A stretch of DNA of 64,000 nt, taken from contig JADKHM010000015.1 in the NCBI GenBank assembly GCA_016721735.1, positions 310,001-374,000 of the forward strand, given 5' to 3'. The translations under genes and the position numbers were made by a program. Shown in pieces: positions 8,637-16,745 of this stretch. Position 1 is the stretch's first letter; every line of letters begins with the position of its first letter. Source of the stretch: Flavobacterium sp. GTDB taxonomy: Bacteria; Bacteroidota; Bacteroidia; Flavobacteriales; Flavobacteriaceae. Under the pieces are notes generated by a model, which was given only the letters and a program-made list of their open reading frames with translations, was not told the origin of the DNA and ran no database searches.

Positions 8637-11030
8637 ATGAAGCACACAACTTTACTTTTCCTGCTGCTTTTTTTAATGCATTTCGTCCACGGACAACAAA
8701 CTTTTCGCGGAAAAGTTACCGATATAAACACCAAAGAATCTCTTGCTTTTGCTAATATTCAATTTAATCATGACCCAAAAATGCAAGTGACTAGTGATAT
8801 CAATGGTAATTTTAATTTCGAATTGACGAAAGTAATTACGAATTTGAAATGCAGTTATGTAGGATATGACACAATGGAAATGACAATCAACGAAACAACA
8901 AAATTTCCTATACAAATTACGTTAACTCCCAAGAATACAACCTTAGATGAAATCATCATCACACAAAATGAAAATCCAGCTTTTAATATCATTAGAAAAA
9001 CTATTGCCAATAAAGAGCGTAATAATCCCGAAAATATTGGGCGCTTTCGTTATCAATGTTATAATAAAATTAATGTAAATCTTAGTCCAGATACGTTGTC
9101 ACGAAGAAAAAACAACAATGAACTAAGAGGCTTTAAAGGCAACCCTTTTTTTCTGATGGAGAGTGTTACGAAAAGAAAGTATATTGCTCCTAACATTAGT
9201 GAAGAAGTCGTGATTGCTTCAAGAGTGTCTGGTCTAAAAAACCCAGCTTTTGCCTCTCTAGCAACCGATTTGCAACCATTTGCTTTTTATCAGGACAACA
9301 TCAAATTAGTAAACGTTTATTATTTAAATCCCATCAGCGAAGGAAGTCTGAAGAAATACAAATTTCGATTAGAAGAAACCTTCGAAAAAGAAAAAGATAC
9401 CGTTTTTGTCATTTCATTCGAACCAAAACAAAACAAAAACTTTGATGGTTTAAAAGGTGTGCTTTATATCAATTCAAATCAATATGCCATCCAAAATGTC
9501 ATCGCTACTCCAAATGAAAGGGCAAAAATAAATCTGAAAATACAACAGCAATATCAATATGTAAACAACAAATATTGGTTTCCTGAACAATTAAACTATT
9601 CCTTGACTTTAGATAATTTATCGCAAATCAAAATGTTGATTGACGGTAAAAGTTATATCGACCATGTCGAAGTTGATATTCCTCTCGAGAAAAAAGATTT
9701 TTCATACGAAATTGTCCGAATTAGTGAGAACGCAACCAAACAAGATTCTTCCTTTTGGGAAAGTTCAAGGCATGAAAAATTGACGCAGAAAGAACTAGCA
9801 ACTTATCAGTACCTTGACAGCCTTGGATTGAAAAAGAACTTCGACGGATATATGAAAGTGATCGAGAAGTTTTCTCAAAACAAATTGTCTTATCATTTTA
9901 TTGATTTTGATCTTTCAAAAACTTTTCGGTTCAATAAATATGAAGGAACTAGATTGGGAACAGGAATTTACACCAATGACCTTTTCGTAAAGAACTTTGT
10001 GATAGGTGGGTTTGGCGGCTATGGAATCAAAGATCATCAATGGAAATACGGAGGGGAAGCAAGTTATTTTTTTGACCAGAAAAAAGACTTTTCAGTAGGT
10101 ATTAAACACCAATCGAACATTACAGAAATAGGAAATTATGGACTGCGAAATTATTCGAGCGATTTGTTTAACCTCAGAAGCCTAATCAGCGGAACTTTTG
10201 ATGAAATTAAACAAAACTCTTTTGTTTTTAAGTTTAGAACACTTCGTTATTTGACAGGACAGGTTTCACTAAATCAAACGGTCGTTTCTCCTTTGTATCC
10301 TGATCTTGTTTTAGCTAACAGCGCACCATTGAACACATATAAAACAGCAGACATCTCATTTTTCGCTCGTTATGCATTCAAGGAGAAAATTGCACAAATT
10401 TTTGGATCAAATACAAGTTTGGGAAGTAATTATCCTATTGTTTACCTTCTCTATACCCATGGCCTAAAGAATATTTTTGGAAGTCAATTAGAATATAACA
10501 AATTAGAAATTGCGACTGAACATTCCTTTTTCGTCAAAAATTTTGGGAAAACTAGGTATCGTTTAGAAACAGGATATATTGACACGTCATTGCCTCTTGG
10601 ATTACTATTTACGGGCGAAGGAAGTCTTGATAGTGCCAATCCATATATTGCAAAAAACACTTTTCAAACCATGATGCCATACGAGTTCGTCTCTGACAGC
10701 TACATCAATCTTTTTTTGTCTCACAATTTTGGGACATTACTCTTAAAGACATCTTATTTTGAACCAAGTGTAAGTATTCATCAAAACTTAAGTTGGGGCA
10801 AACTTGATTATTCCGATTTACTGTCGACTTTGCCATCACAATATGAAAGCAAAGAAAATGTATTCTTGGAAGCAGGCATTCAAGCGGATAACATTATCAA
10901 GTTAAACATGCTTAACGTCGGATATTTCGGTATCGGAGCAGCCGTTTTTCATCGCTATGGTTACTATTCAAAACCTGATTTCCACGATAATATGGCTTAC
11001 AAAATCACCTTTAGTTTCACAATCAAATAA
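8637..11030 (+). CDS. DUF5686-type outer-membrane protein with carboxypeptidase-like regulatory domain
   Basis: The start at 8637 places a signal peptide (MKHTTLLFLLLFLMHFVHGQQ) at the N-terminus; upstream in-frame starts would only add polar residues. Residues about 22-110 form a CarboxypepD_reg-like beta domain (FRGKVTDINTKESLAFANI to ITLTPKNTTLDEIIITQ), as found ahead of many TonB-dependent receptors. The remaining 680 or so residues match the DUF5686 layout: a linker with DNIKLVNVYYLNPIS, then a long C-terminal region of alternating strands ending in YKITFSFTIK, consistent with an outer-membrane barrel. No TonB box or plug is seen. The substrate is unknown. Confidence 0.75.
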   Translation: MKHTTLLFLLLFLMHFVHGQQTFRGKVTDINTKESLAFANIQFNHDPKMQVTSDINGNFNFELTKVITNLKCSYVGYDTMEMTINETTKFPIQITLTPKNTTLDEIIITQNENPAFNIIRKTIANKERNNPENIGRFRYQCYNKINVNLSPDTLSRRKNNNELRGFKGNPFFLMESVTKRKYIAPNISEEVVIASRVSGLKNPAFASLATDLQPFAFYQDNIKLVNVYYLNPISEGSLKKYKFRLEETFEKEKDTVFVISFEPKQNKNFDGLKGVLYINSNQYAIQNVIATPNERAKINLKIQQQYQYVNNKYWFPEQLNYSLTLDNLSQIKMLIDGKSYIDHVEVDIPLEKKDFSYEIVRISENATKQDSSFWESSRHEKLTQKELATYQYLDSLGLKKNFDGYMKVIEKFSQNKLSYHFIDFDLSKTFRFNKYEGTRLGTGIYTNDLFVKNFVIGGFGGYGIKDHQWKYGGEASYFFDQKKDFSVGIKHQSNITEIGNYGLRNYSSDLFNLRSLISGTFDEIKQNSFVFKFRTLRYLTGQVSLNQTVVSPLYPDLVLANSAPLNTYKTADISFFARYAFKEKIAQIFGSNTSLGSNYPIVYLLYTHGLKNIFGSQLEYNKLEIATEHSFFVKNFGKTRYRLETGYIDTSLPLGLLFTGEGSLDSANPYIAKNTFQTMMPYEFVSDSYINLFLSHNFGTLLLKTSYFEPSVSIHQNLSWGKLDYSDLLSTLPSQYESKENVFLEAGIQADNIIKLNMLNVGYFGIGAAVFHRYGYYSKPDFHDNMAYKITFSFTIK

Positions 11031-11287
11031 TGGTGCGTTGAGAGTTATTGCTTTTTCTTTAATGCTAATTCTTTTCGACCAACTTTTGTATTCACAAGCT
11101 GTAGCCAATTTCGAATTGCTTTCACTCAGTGAAAACTCGTTTTATTTGGTATGTAGTGGATCAAATCAAAACACAGCTCAAAATGGTGGGGAAAAATGTT
11201 ACTGTAAACGGGGGCGCGTCTGGGCTTAAAATAGGGGTTTTAGGTATGCAGTTCGGGAGGAATATAAGTATTTCAACAATAGTTAAC
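11031..11287. other. Intergenic region with short unassigned ORFs
   Basis: This 257-bp stretch holds two overlapping short frames on the plus strand. One (about 11038-11229) begins with a hydrophobic, signal-like stretch (MLILFDQLLYSQA); the other continues to 11332 with VTVNGGASGLKIGVLG. Neither has a supported start, and the second runs into the next gene. It could be a decayed gene fragment. No terminator was seen. Confidence 0.3.
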
Positions 11288-11641
11288 TTAGAACTTATTT
11301 CGAAACCACACCTTCATCCATTCTCGCTTTAAAATTAAAAACGCTACTTGCTCAGAAAGTTCAACAATGTCTGAACCATCTAACTTTTTGATTTGATCTT
11401 CTGGGACGTCGATAATGTAAAGTAAATTCAAGTATTCCGCAAATTTATACTGAATCAACCGGTAGATTTTTTCATGCAATTGCACCTTCAATTCTTCGGG
11501 TTTGGTGCTCATCGGGAAGTCGATTCCTTCGTTGGCTAGATTAAAATCTTTGTTGATTTGCTCAATCAATTTGAGGTATAAATTCTCCTTTTCTGCTTCT
11601 GACAGCAACGAATCTGAGGATATTGGAGCGATGAAATTCAT
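11288..11641 (-). CDS. Conserved-looking small cytosolic protein, unknown function
   Basis: This 117-residue soluble, acidic, helical protein has no signal peptide and no motif I recognise. It starts MNFIAPISSDSLLSEAEKENLYLKLIEQINKDF and ends with a basic WMKVWFRNKF. It lies four bases downstream of the membrane protein gene and in the same direction as the polyprenyl synthetase gene, so the three are probably one transcript. The tight packing and normal codon use argue that it is real. Confidence 0.6.
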   Translation of the reverse strand: MNFIAPISSDSLLSEAEKENLYLKLIEQINKDFNLANEGIDFPMSTKPEELKVQLHEKIYRLIQYKFAEYLNLLYIIDVPEDQIKKLDGSDIVELSEQVAFLILKREWMKVWFRNKF

Positions 11642-11645
11642 ATAA

Positions 11646-12386
11646 TTATTGACTTACTTTTAATCTTCTTTTGTCCCAAATAGACACAATTTTTACTAAC
11701 AACACATCGCCTCCTGCATAAAAAAACACAGCGCCCATGGGCGGATTACTTGCCGGAATCAATCCAAATGTTTTTGGAACCCAGGTCCAACATTGAAAAT
11801 ACGTTCCGACTAACTCGATAAAGATAACACAAAGCGCAATGAAATAATAGAGATTTTGCCAGCGTTTTCGTTTCATTAATACAAAAAATAAAAGCCCAAA
11901 TAGCAAAGTAAAAATGTCGTTCAACAAAATGCCGACGCCAAGAAAAAGAACGCTAAAAAAAACAGCAAAGTACTTTCGAAGTGGCTTCTCACGTTCTAAC
12001 GCCCATTTTGTGTGAGCAAAAATATAGCCCGATGCGTAAACAATGGCGTGACCAAAAGGAACATAAAGCGGAATTAAATCAGTGCGATAATCATACATTC
12101 CGAGTAATTTGCAGAAAATGAGTTCACCTATATAGGATAAGAAAACCATGACCAACATCAATTTTCTAAGATAAATTTCTGCCGAAAAAAACAACAGAAA
12201 AAAATAACCAATTGCCGCAACGTTGGTAATCGCTCTCGCATCGAAAAACTGCTGCGTAAAAAAAACGGAATCAATTCCTAAAGCCAATATGGTAAAAACC
12301 GTAAAGCCAAAAGCCAAATTCAATTGCGATTTTGGCCTATAGCTTTGCTCGTTAAAAAAGAAATGATATAGTTTGGAATAATTCAA
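11646..12386 (-). CDS. Integral membrane protein, unknown function
   Basis: This 246-residue protein has about seven or eight hydrophobic segments and short loops, for example FGFTVFTILALGIDSVFF and FAVFFSVLFLGVGILL. A conserved-looking segment reads YDYRTDLIPLYVPFGHAIVYASGY, with polar residues and a His inside a helix that could form a functional site. No family is recognised with confidence. It sits 22 bp downstream of the polyprenyl synthetase gene, so a link to isoprenoid or quinone metabolism is possible, but that rests on position only. Confidence 0.6.
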   Translation of the reverse strand: MNYSKLYHFFFNEQSYRPKSQLNLAFGFTVFTILALGIDSVFFTQQFFDARAITNVAAIGYFFLLFFSAEIYLRKLMLVMVFLSYIGELIFCKLLGMYDYRTDLIPLYVPFGHAIVYASGYIFAHTKWALEREKPLRKYFAVFFSVLFLGVGILLNDIFTLLFGLLFFVLMKRKRWQNLYYFIALCVIFIELVGTYFQCWTWVPKTFGLIPASNPPMGAVFFYAGGDVLLVKIVSIWDKRRLKVSQ

Positions 12387-12408
12387 TGGGACGTACTTTC
12401 TGGAAAAA

Positions 12409-13384
12409 TCAAACTTTTCTGCCCATTAAATTCTCTCCAAAAGCGCGCAAAATCGATTTCTTATCGTTCTGAATTTCTAGCCTATCTAAAGTATCAAAAG
12501 CTTTTAGCGTATATTCTTGAATGGCTTTCTGGGTCGCGTCGGCTGCGCCAGTTGCAACAAAAAGTTCTTTTACCGATTCGATTTTTTCAAAGTTGTCTTG
12601 CGGTTTGATGGAATACAAATGCATCAATTGCTCTTTTTGATTCGAAGATGCGTACTCAATTGCCTTCAAATACAAATACGTTTTTTTATTTTCGATAATG
12701 TCTCCACCCACTTGCTTTCCGAAAGTTTCAGGATTTCCGTAGGCATCTAAATAATCATCTTGCAGTTGAAATGCGATTCCTAAATGCAGTCCAAAGTCAT
12801 AAATCAAAGTTGGCGTTTTGAGTAGATGTTTGGGCTATTATCGCACCCATTTTCATGGCAGCACCCAATAACACTGCGGTTTTGTATTGTATCATTTTAA
12901 GATACTCGGTCAACGTAACGTCTTCGCGGTTTTCAAAATCGACATCCCATTGTTGTCCTTCGCAAACTTCAAGCGCGGTCTTGCTAAAAAGTTTGGCTAA
13001 ATCTCGAAAAATCGCAGGTTCATATTGTTCAAAATACTGATACGCCAAAATCAGCATGGCATCTCCAGACAAGATTCCGGTATTGACATCCCATTTTTCA
13101 TGCACAGTTTCGTTGCCTCTTCGAAGCGGCGCATCATCCATAATATCATCGTGGATCAACGAAAAATTATGAAAAACTTCAACAGCTAAAGCCGCTGGTA
13201 AAGCTTCTTTGTAATCTGCATCAAAAATCTCAGCACTCATCAAAGTCAACACTGGTCGAATCCTTTTACCACCCAAACCTAAAATATACGCAATGGGTTC
13301 GTATAAATTCTTGGGTTCTTTATCTCGTTGCTCGGACTTCAGATAGTCCAAAACAAATTCTTGATACTGTTGAATAGAATGCAT
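12409..13384 (-). pseudogene. Polyprenyl diphosphate synthase, split by a single-base frameshift
   Basis: The two halves form one trans-isoprenyl diphosphate synthase, the family that makes C15 to C40 chains for quinones and cell-wall lipid precursors. The first half (start 13384) carries GGKRIRPVLTL and the first Asp-rich motif DDIMDD; the second carries the second motif DDYLD. The frame breaks at the AAA run 12806-12808 (TTT on the coding strand). Removing one base restores NANLIYDFGL and a single 324-residue protein, the family's normal length. Such an enzyme is expected to be needed for menaquinone, so a sequencing error is more likely than a true null. Product chain length cannot be told. 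Confidence 0.85.
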
Positions 13385-13471
13385 AAAAGGAATTTTCGGC
13401 TAAATTACAGTATTCGATTCGGATTACAAATTTCGAAACCTAAGTCAATGTTAAATAAATGTAAATACTTT

Positions 13472-13499
13472 GGAAACTATTTTGGTGTTAAAAGTTTCC
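13472..13499. promoter_or_regulatory. Inverted repeat over the -33 region of the efflux operon
   Basis: A 7-bp inverted repeat (GGAAACT with AGTTTCC, 14-nt spacer) spans the -33 TTG of the promoter at 13482. It is a second candidate operator for the TetR regulator encoded downstream. Confidence 0.4.
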
Positions 13500-13511
13500 G
13501 CCCTACATTTG
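13482..13511 (+). promoter_or_regulatory. Consensus promoter of the tetR-tolC-hlyD-RND operon
   Basis: TTG at 13482-13484, a 19-nt spacer and TACATTTG at 13504-13511 match the Flavobacterium promoter consensus (TTG, about 19 nt, TAnnTTTG) exactly. Transcription would begin near 13518, about 44 bp before the TetR start codon. Confidence 0.75.
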
Positions 13512-13520
13512 CCCAGCAAT

Positions 13521-13546
13521 TTGGAATCTTTCCGCATCGATTCCAA
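13521..13546. promoter_or_regulatory. Candidate TetR operator just after the transcript start
   Basis: A perfect 8-bp inverted repeat (TTGGAATC and GATTCCAA, 10-nt spacer) lies directly downstream of the predicted transcript start and upstream of the tetR start. Its size and position fit a TetR-family autoregulatory operator. Confidence 0.5.
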
Positions 13547-13561
13547 AAAAAATCAAACAAA

Positions 13562-14158
13562 ATGAAATGCAAAATAATCGCTAAAGCCACCGATTTGTTT
13601 TTGAGACTGGGTTTCAAAAGCGTTACGATGGATGATATTGCAACAGAGATGAGTATTTCGAAGAAAACCATTTACAAATATTTCGAAAACAAAGAACTTT
13701 TGATTTCAGAAGGTACAATGATGGTTCATCAAAAAATACATGACACCATCGAGGGCATTGTGGCTCAAAACTACAATGCCATTCAAGAGAATTTCGAGAT
13801 TCGTAAAATGTTTAGAGAAATGTTTCATTCGATAGACCAATCTCCAGTTTACCAATTAAAGAAACACTATCCGGAAATTTACAATGAATTTATGTGCCGA
13901 GAAGCCGAAGATTGCAACACGGTCTTCCGCCAGAATATGGAAAAAGGAATAAAAGAAGGTTTGTATCGCAATAACATCAACATTGATTCTTATGTGCAAT
14001 TTTACTACACCATCATCTTTTTTATCAATGAAAACACCAAATCTGAAAAGGAAGTTTTCGAGTTAGAATATGACGCTTTAGAATATCACACGCGTGCCAT
14101 TGCAACTCCAAAAGGAATTCTTGAATTAGATAAACATTTACATAACACAACGCCATAA
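13562..14158 (+). CDS. TetR/AcrR family transcriptional regulator
   Basis: I start this gene at 13562 (MKCKIIAKATDLFLRLGFKS) because the frame further upstream runs through the promoter. The 198-residue protein has the TetR helix-turn-helix at about 20-48 (VTMDDIATEMSISKKTIYKYFENKELL) and a variable all-helical ligand-binding part. It is the first gene of an efflux operon, 10 bp before tolC. By analogy with AcrR-type regulators it probably represses its own operon and is released by a pump substrate. Two inverted repeats around the promoter are candidate binding sites. Confidence 0.9.
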   Translation: MKCKIIAKATDLFLRLGFKSVTMDDIATEMSISKKTIYKYFENKELLISEGTMMVHQKIHDTIEGIVAQNYNAIQENFEIRKMFREMFHSIDQSPVYQLKKHYPEIYNEFMCREAEDCNTVFRQNMEKGIKEGLYRNNINIDSYVQFYYTIIFFINENTKSEKEVFELEYDALEYHTRAIATPKGILELDKHLHNTTP

Positions 14159-14168
14159 TCCCTTTATT

Positions 14169-15512
14169 ATGAAAAAAAACTTTAGTATTCTTTTGTTGAT
14201 TTTTGCCCTCGCAGCACAATCGCAAAGCAACCCACAGAGCTATTCGTTCTCTCTGCAACAAGCCATCAGTCATGCCTTGACGAATAATTATCAAGTCATC
14301 AACGCCACGCGCGACATTGCTTCTGCCAAGCAAAAAAAATGGGAAACCACTGCTGCCGGTTTGCCTCAAATAGACGGAGCTGTTAGTTATCTTAATAATT
14401 TTGAATACACTCGCCAAGGTATTACTGGTGGTGGTGGATTGGGAGGTGTTCCTGGTGAAGTTTCAACCATTGCATTTGGAACAAAACATTCCATGAATGC
14501 AGGAGCTACACTAAGCCAGTTAATTTTTGATGGCTCTTATATTGTTGCCTTGCAAGCTTCTAAAACGTATTTGCAATATTTTCAAAATGCCAAACAAAAA
14601 ACGGATATTGAAATCAAAGAAGTGGTTACCAATGCTTACGCCAATGTCTTATTGACCGAAGAAAGCAAAGGCATTCTAGAAAAAAACAAAACAACGTTGT
14701 CAAAAACATTGTCAGATACGCAGCAGATTTTTAAAAATGGATTGACGGAAGAAGAGAATGTAGAGCAATTGCAAATCACTTTAGCTTCTATCAACAGCAA
14801 TTTGAACAATGTAAATAGACTCAACGACATTTCCTTAAAAATGTTGAAAATTGCTTTAGGAATAGACATCAATGCAGATCTAAAACTCACGGATAAGCTA
14901 GATGTTTTGACGACAAACAACGTAGACTTAGCCCTTACAAAATCTGAGTTTGCTATTGACAACAATATTAATTATCAAATGATGTTGAACTTCAATGAGC
15001 AACGTCGTTTGGAACATAAATTACAAAAAAGCAAAGCATTGCCTTCACTTGCTGCCAATGTTAACTTTGGTTACAACGCCTTTGCAAACAACTTTTCTTT
15101 TTTTAATATAAACCAGAAGTGGAATATGTTCTCCAATTTAGGTGTCGGTTTGAATGTTCCTATTTTTAGTAGTTTAGGAAGAAGCGCCAAAACGCAACAA
15201 GCCAAAATTGCCTACGAACAAGCCAAAACACAGCTTACAGAGACAGAGCAAAACCTTAAACTGCAATACGAAAGTTCTAAAAGCGATTATGAATTTAGCA
15301 TCGAAGAATACGCTACTTCTAAATCTAATTTGAATTTAGCGGAACGAATCGAGAAAAAACAACAAATCAAATTTAAAGAAGGATTGTCTTCGAGTTTTGA
15401 TTTTAGCGAAGCCCAACGACAATTGTATACTGCACAGCAAAATTACTTGCAATCGATGGTGAATGTCATCAACAAAAAAGCTGCATTAGAAAAATTAACA
15501 AACAAAAACTAA
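14169..15512 (+). CDS. TolC family outer-membrane efflux channel
   Basis: This 447-residue protein has a signal peptide (MKKNFSILLLIFALAAQSQS) and the two-fold outer-membrane efflux protein layout: long amphipathic helices alternating with short barrel strands, with repeat halves starting near YSFSLQQAISHAL and near residue 255. It forms the outer-membrane duct of a tripartite pump with the adaptor and RND protein encoded next. The adaptor gene starts 8 bp later. No truncation is seen. Confidence 0.9.
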   Translation: MKKNFSILLLIFALAAQSQSNPQSYSFSLQQAISHALTNNYQVINATRDIASAKQKKWETTAAGLPQIDGAVSYLNNFEYTRQGITGGGGLGGVPGEVSTIAFGTKHSMNAGATLSQLIFDGSYIVALQASKTYLQYFQNAKQKTDIEIKEVVTNAYANVLLTEESKGILEKNKTTLSKTLSDTQQIFKNGLTEEENVEQLQITLASINSNLNNVNRLNDISLKMLKIALGIDINADLKLTDKLDVLTTNNVDLALTKSEFAIDNNINYQMMLNFNEQRRLEHKLQKSKALPSLAANVNFGYNAFANNFSFFNINQKWNMFSNLGVGLNVPIFSSLGRSAKTQQAKIAYEQAKTQLTETEQNLKLQYESSKSDYEFSIEEYATSKSNLNLAERIEKKQQIKFKEGLSSSFDFSEAQRQLYTAQQNYLQSMVNVINKKAALEKLTNKN

Positions 15513-15520
15513 CACCACAG

Positions 15521-16660
15521 ATGAGAAAAATTTTCCTATTATCCGTTTTATCCATAGCCATTTATTCCTGTGGAAACAAAGAAAACAACCAATCTATAGA
15601 TGCTTTAATCGAATCCAAAAATGCCAAAGCATTGGTCGAAAAAAAATCGGCTTTGCAAGCTGAAATCGCCAAGATTGAAGATGCTCTCGCCACACTCGAC
15701 ACCAAGAAAGTAGAAGCTTTGGTTTCTGTCTTGACTTTGAAAGACACGCTTTTTAATCACTATTTAGATATTCAAGGAAACGTAGACACCAAAGAGAATA
15801 TCATTGTTCAACCAGAGTTCAGCGGAACATTGACTTCACTAACTGTAAAAGCGGGACAAAAAGTTGCCAAAGGTCAAATTTTAGGTCGCATCGATGACGC
15901 GGGAATGAGTCAACAATTGGCACAAGTTCAAACGCAATACGAATTGGCAAAGACTACCTACGAAAGACAAAAAAATCTTTGGGATCAAAAAATTGGTTCT
16001 GAAATCCAGTATTTGCAGGCGCAAACTCAAATGAACAGCCTTCAAAAATCGATTAATCAAATGAAAGCACAATTGGCCAAAACGGTGATTCGCGCTCCAT
16101 TTACCGGAACAATCGACGAGGTTTTCGTAGAAAAAGGTCAAGTCGTTGCTCCAGGCCCACAAGGATTAATGCGTATCGTAAATCTCGGAAATATGTTTGT
16201 TTCGACTTCTGTACCTGAAAGCTATATTGGCAAATTAAAAGTCGGCACTGAGGTTGACGTTTTCTTGACTTCATTAGGAAAAACATACAAAGGAAAAGTA
16301 CGTCAAGTAGGTAATTTTATCAATCCAAACAACAGAAGTTTTGGCATTGAAGTAAGTATCCCAAATCCGGACAATCTGCTACGTCCGAATCAAGTGGCGA
16401 AACTTAAGATCATCGATTATGTGAAGAAAGACGCGACAGTAGTTCCGACCAACGTTATTCAAGAAGACGGGAAAGGCAATCGCTACATTTACACTGTTGA
16501 CAATAGTAATGGAAAAACCGGTATCGCCAAAAAAACTGTCGTAACGCTCGGACAATCTTCTGATAATGTCACTGAAATCTTAAGCGGTCTGTCTGAAGAA
16601 GATGTTATCGTTACGGAAGGCGTAAATGCGATTTCGGAAGGAATGAAACTTAATTTCTAA
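15521..16660 (+). CDS. RND efflux periplasmic adaptor (membrane fusion lipoprotein)
   Basis: This 379-residue adaptor has a lipoprotein signal (MRKIFLLSVLSIAIYSC, lipobox IYSC) that anchors it to the inner membrane. After a short coiled coil (about 30-65) it shows the HlyD/AcrA pattern: a lipoyl-like half (TSLTVKAGQKVAKGQILGRIDD), a helical hairpin, the second lipoyl half (IRAPFTGTIDEVFVEKGQVV) and a beta-barrel (VGTEVDVFLTSLGKTYKGKV). It links the TolC-type channel to the RND pump. Confidence 0.9.
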   Translation: MRKIFLLSVLSIAIYSCGNKENNQSIDALIESKNAKALVEKKSALQAEIAKIEDALATLDTKKVEALVSVLTLKDTLFNHYLDIQGNVDTKENIIVQPEFSGTLTSLTVKAGQKVAKGQILGRIDDAGMSQQLAQVQTQYELAKTTYERQKNLWDQKIGSEIQYLQAQTQMNSLQKSINQMKAQLAKTVIRAPFTGTIDEVFVEKGQVVAPGPQGLMRIVNLGNMFVSTSVPESYIGKLKVGTEVDVFLTSLGKTYKGKVRQVGNFINPNNRSFGIEVSIPNPDNLLRPNQVAKLKIIDYVKKDATVVPTNVIQEDGKGNRYIYTVDNSNGKTGIAKKTVVTLGQSSDNVTEILSGLSEEDVIVTEGVNAISEGMKLNF

Positions 16661-16664
16661 TATG

Positions 16665-16745
16665 TTGTTAGTTGTCGGTTGTCAGTTGTCGGTTTACAAG
16701 AATCACAACTCATAACTCATAACTTACAACTCATAACTTACAAAC
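16665..16745. repeat. Heptanucleotide repeat cluster, inverted arrangement
   Basis: Four head-to-tail heptads of the form TTGTYRG (16665-16692) are followed after 12 bp by about six heptads of the form AYAACTY (16705-16745). The two halves are roughly complementary, so the region can fold. It fills the gap between the adaptor and RND genes up to the RND start codon. Confidence 0.7.
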
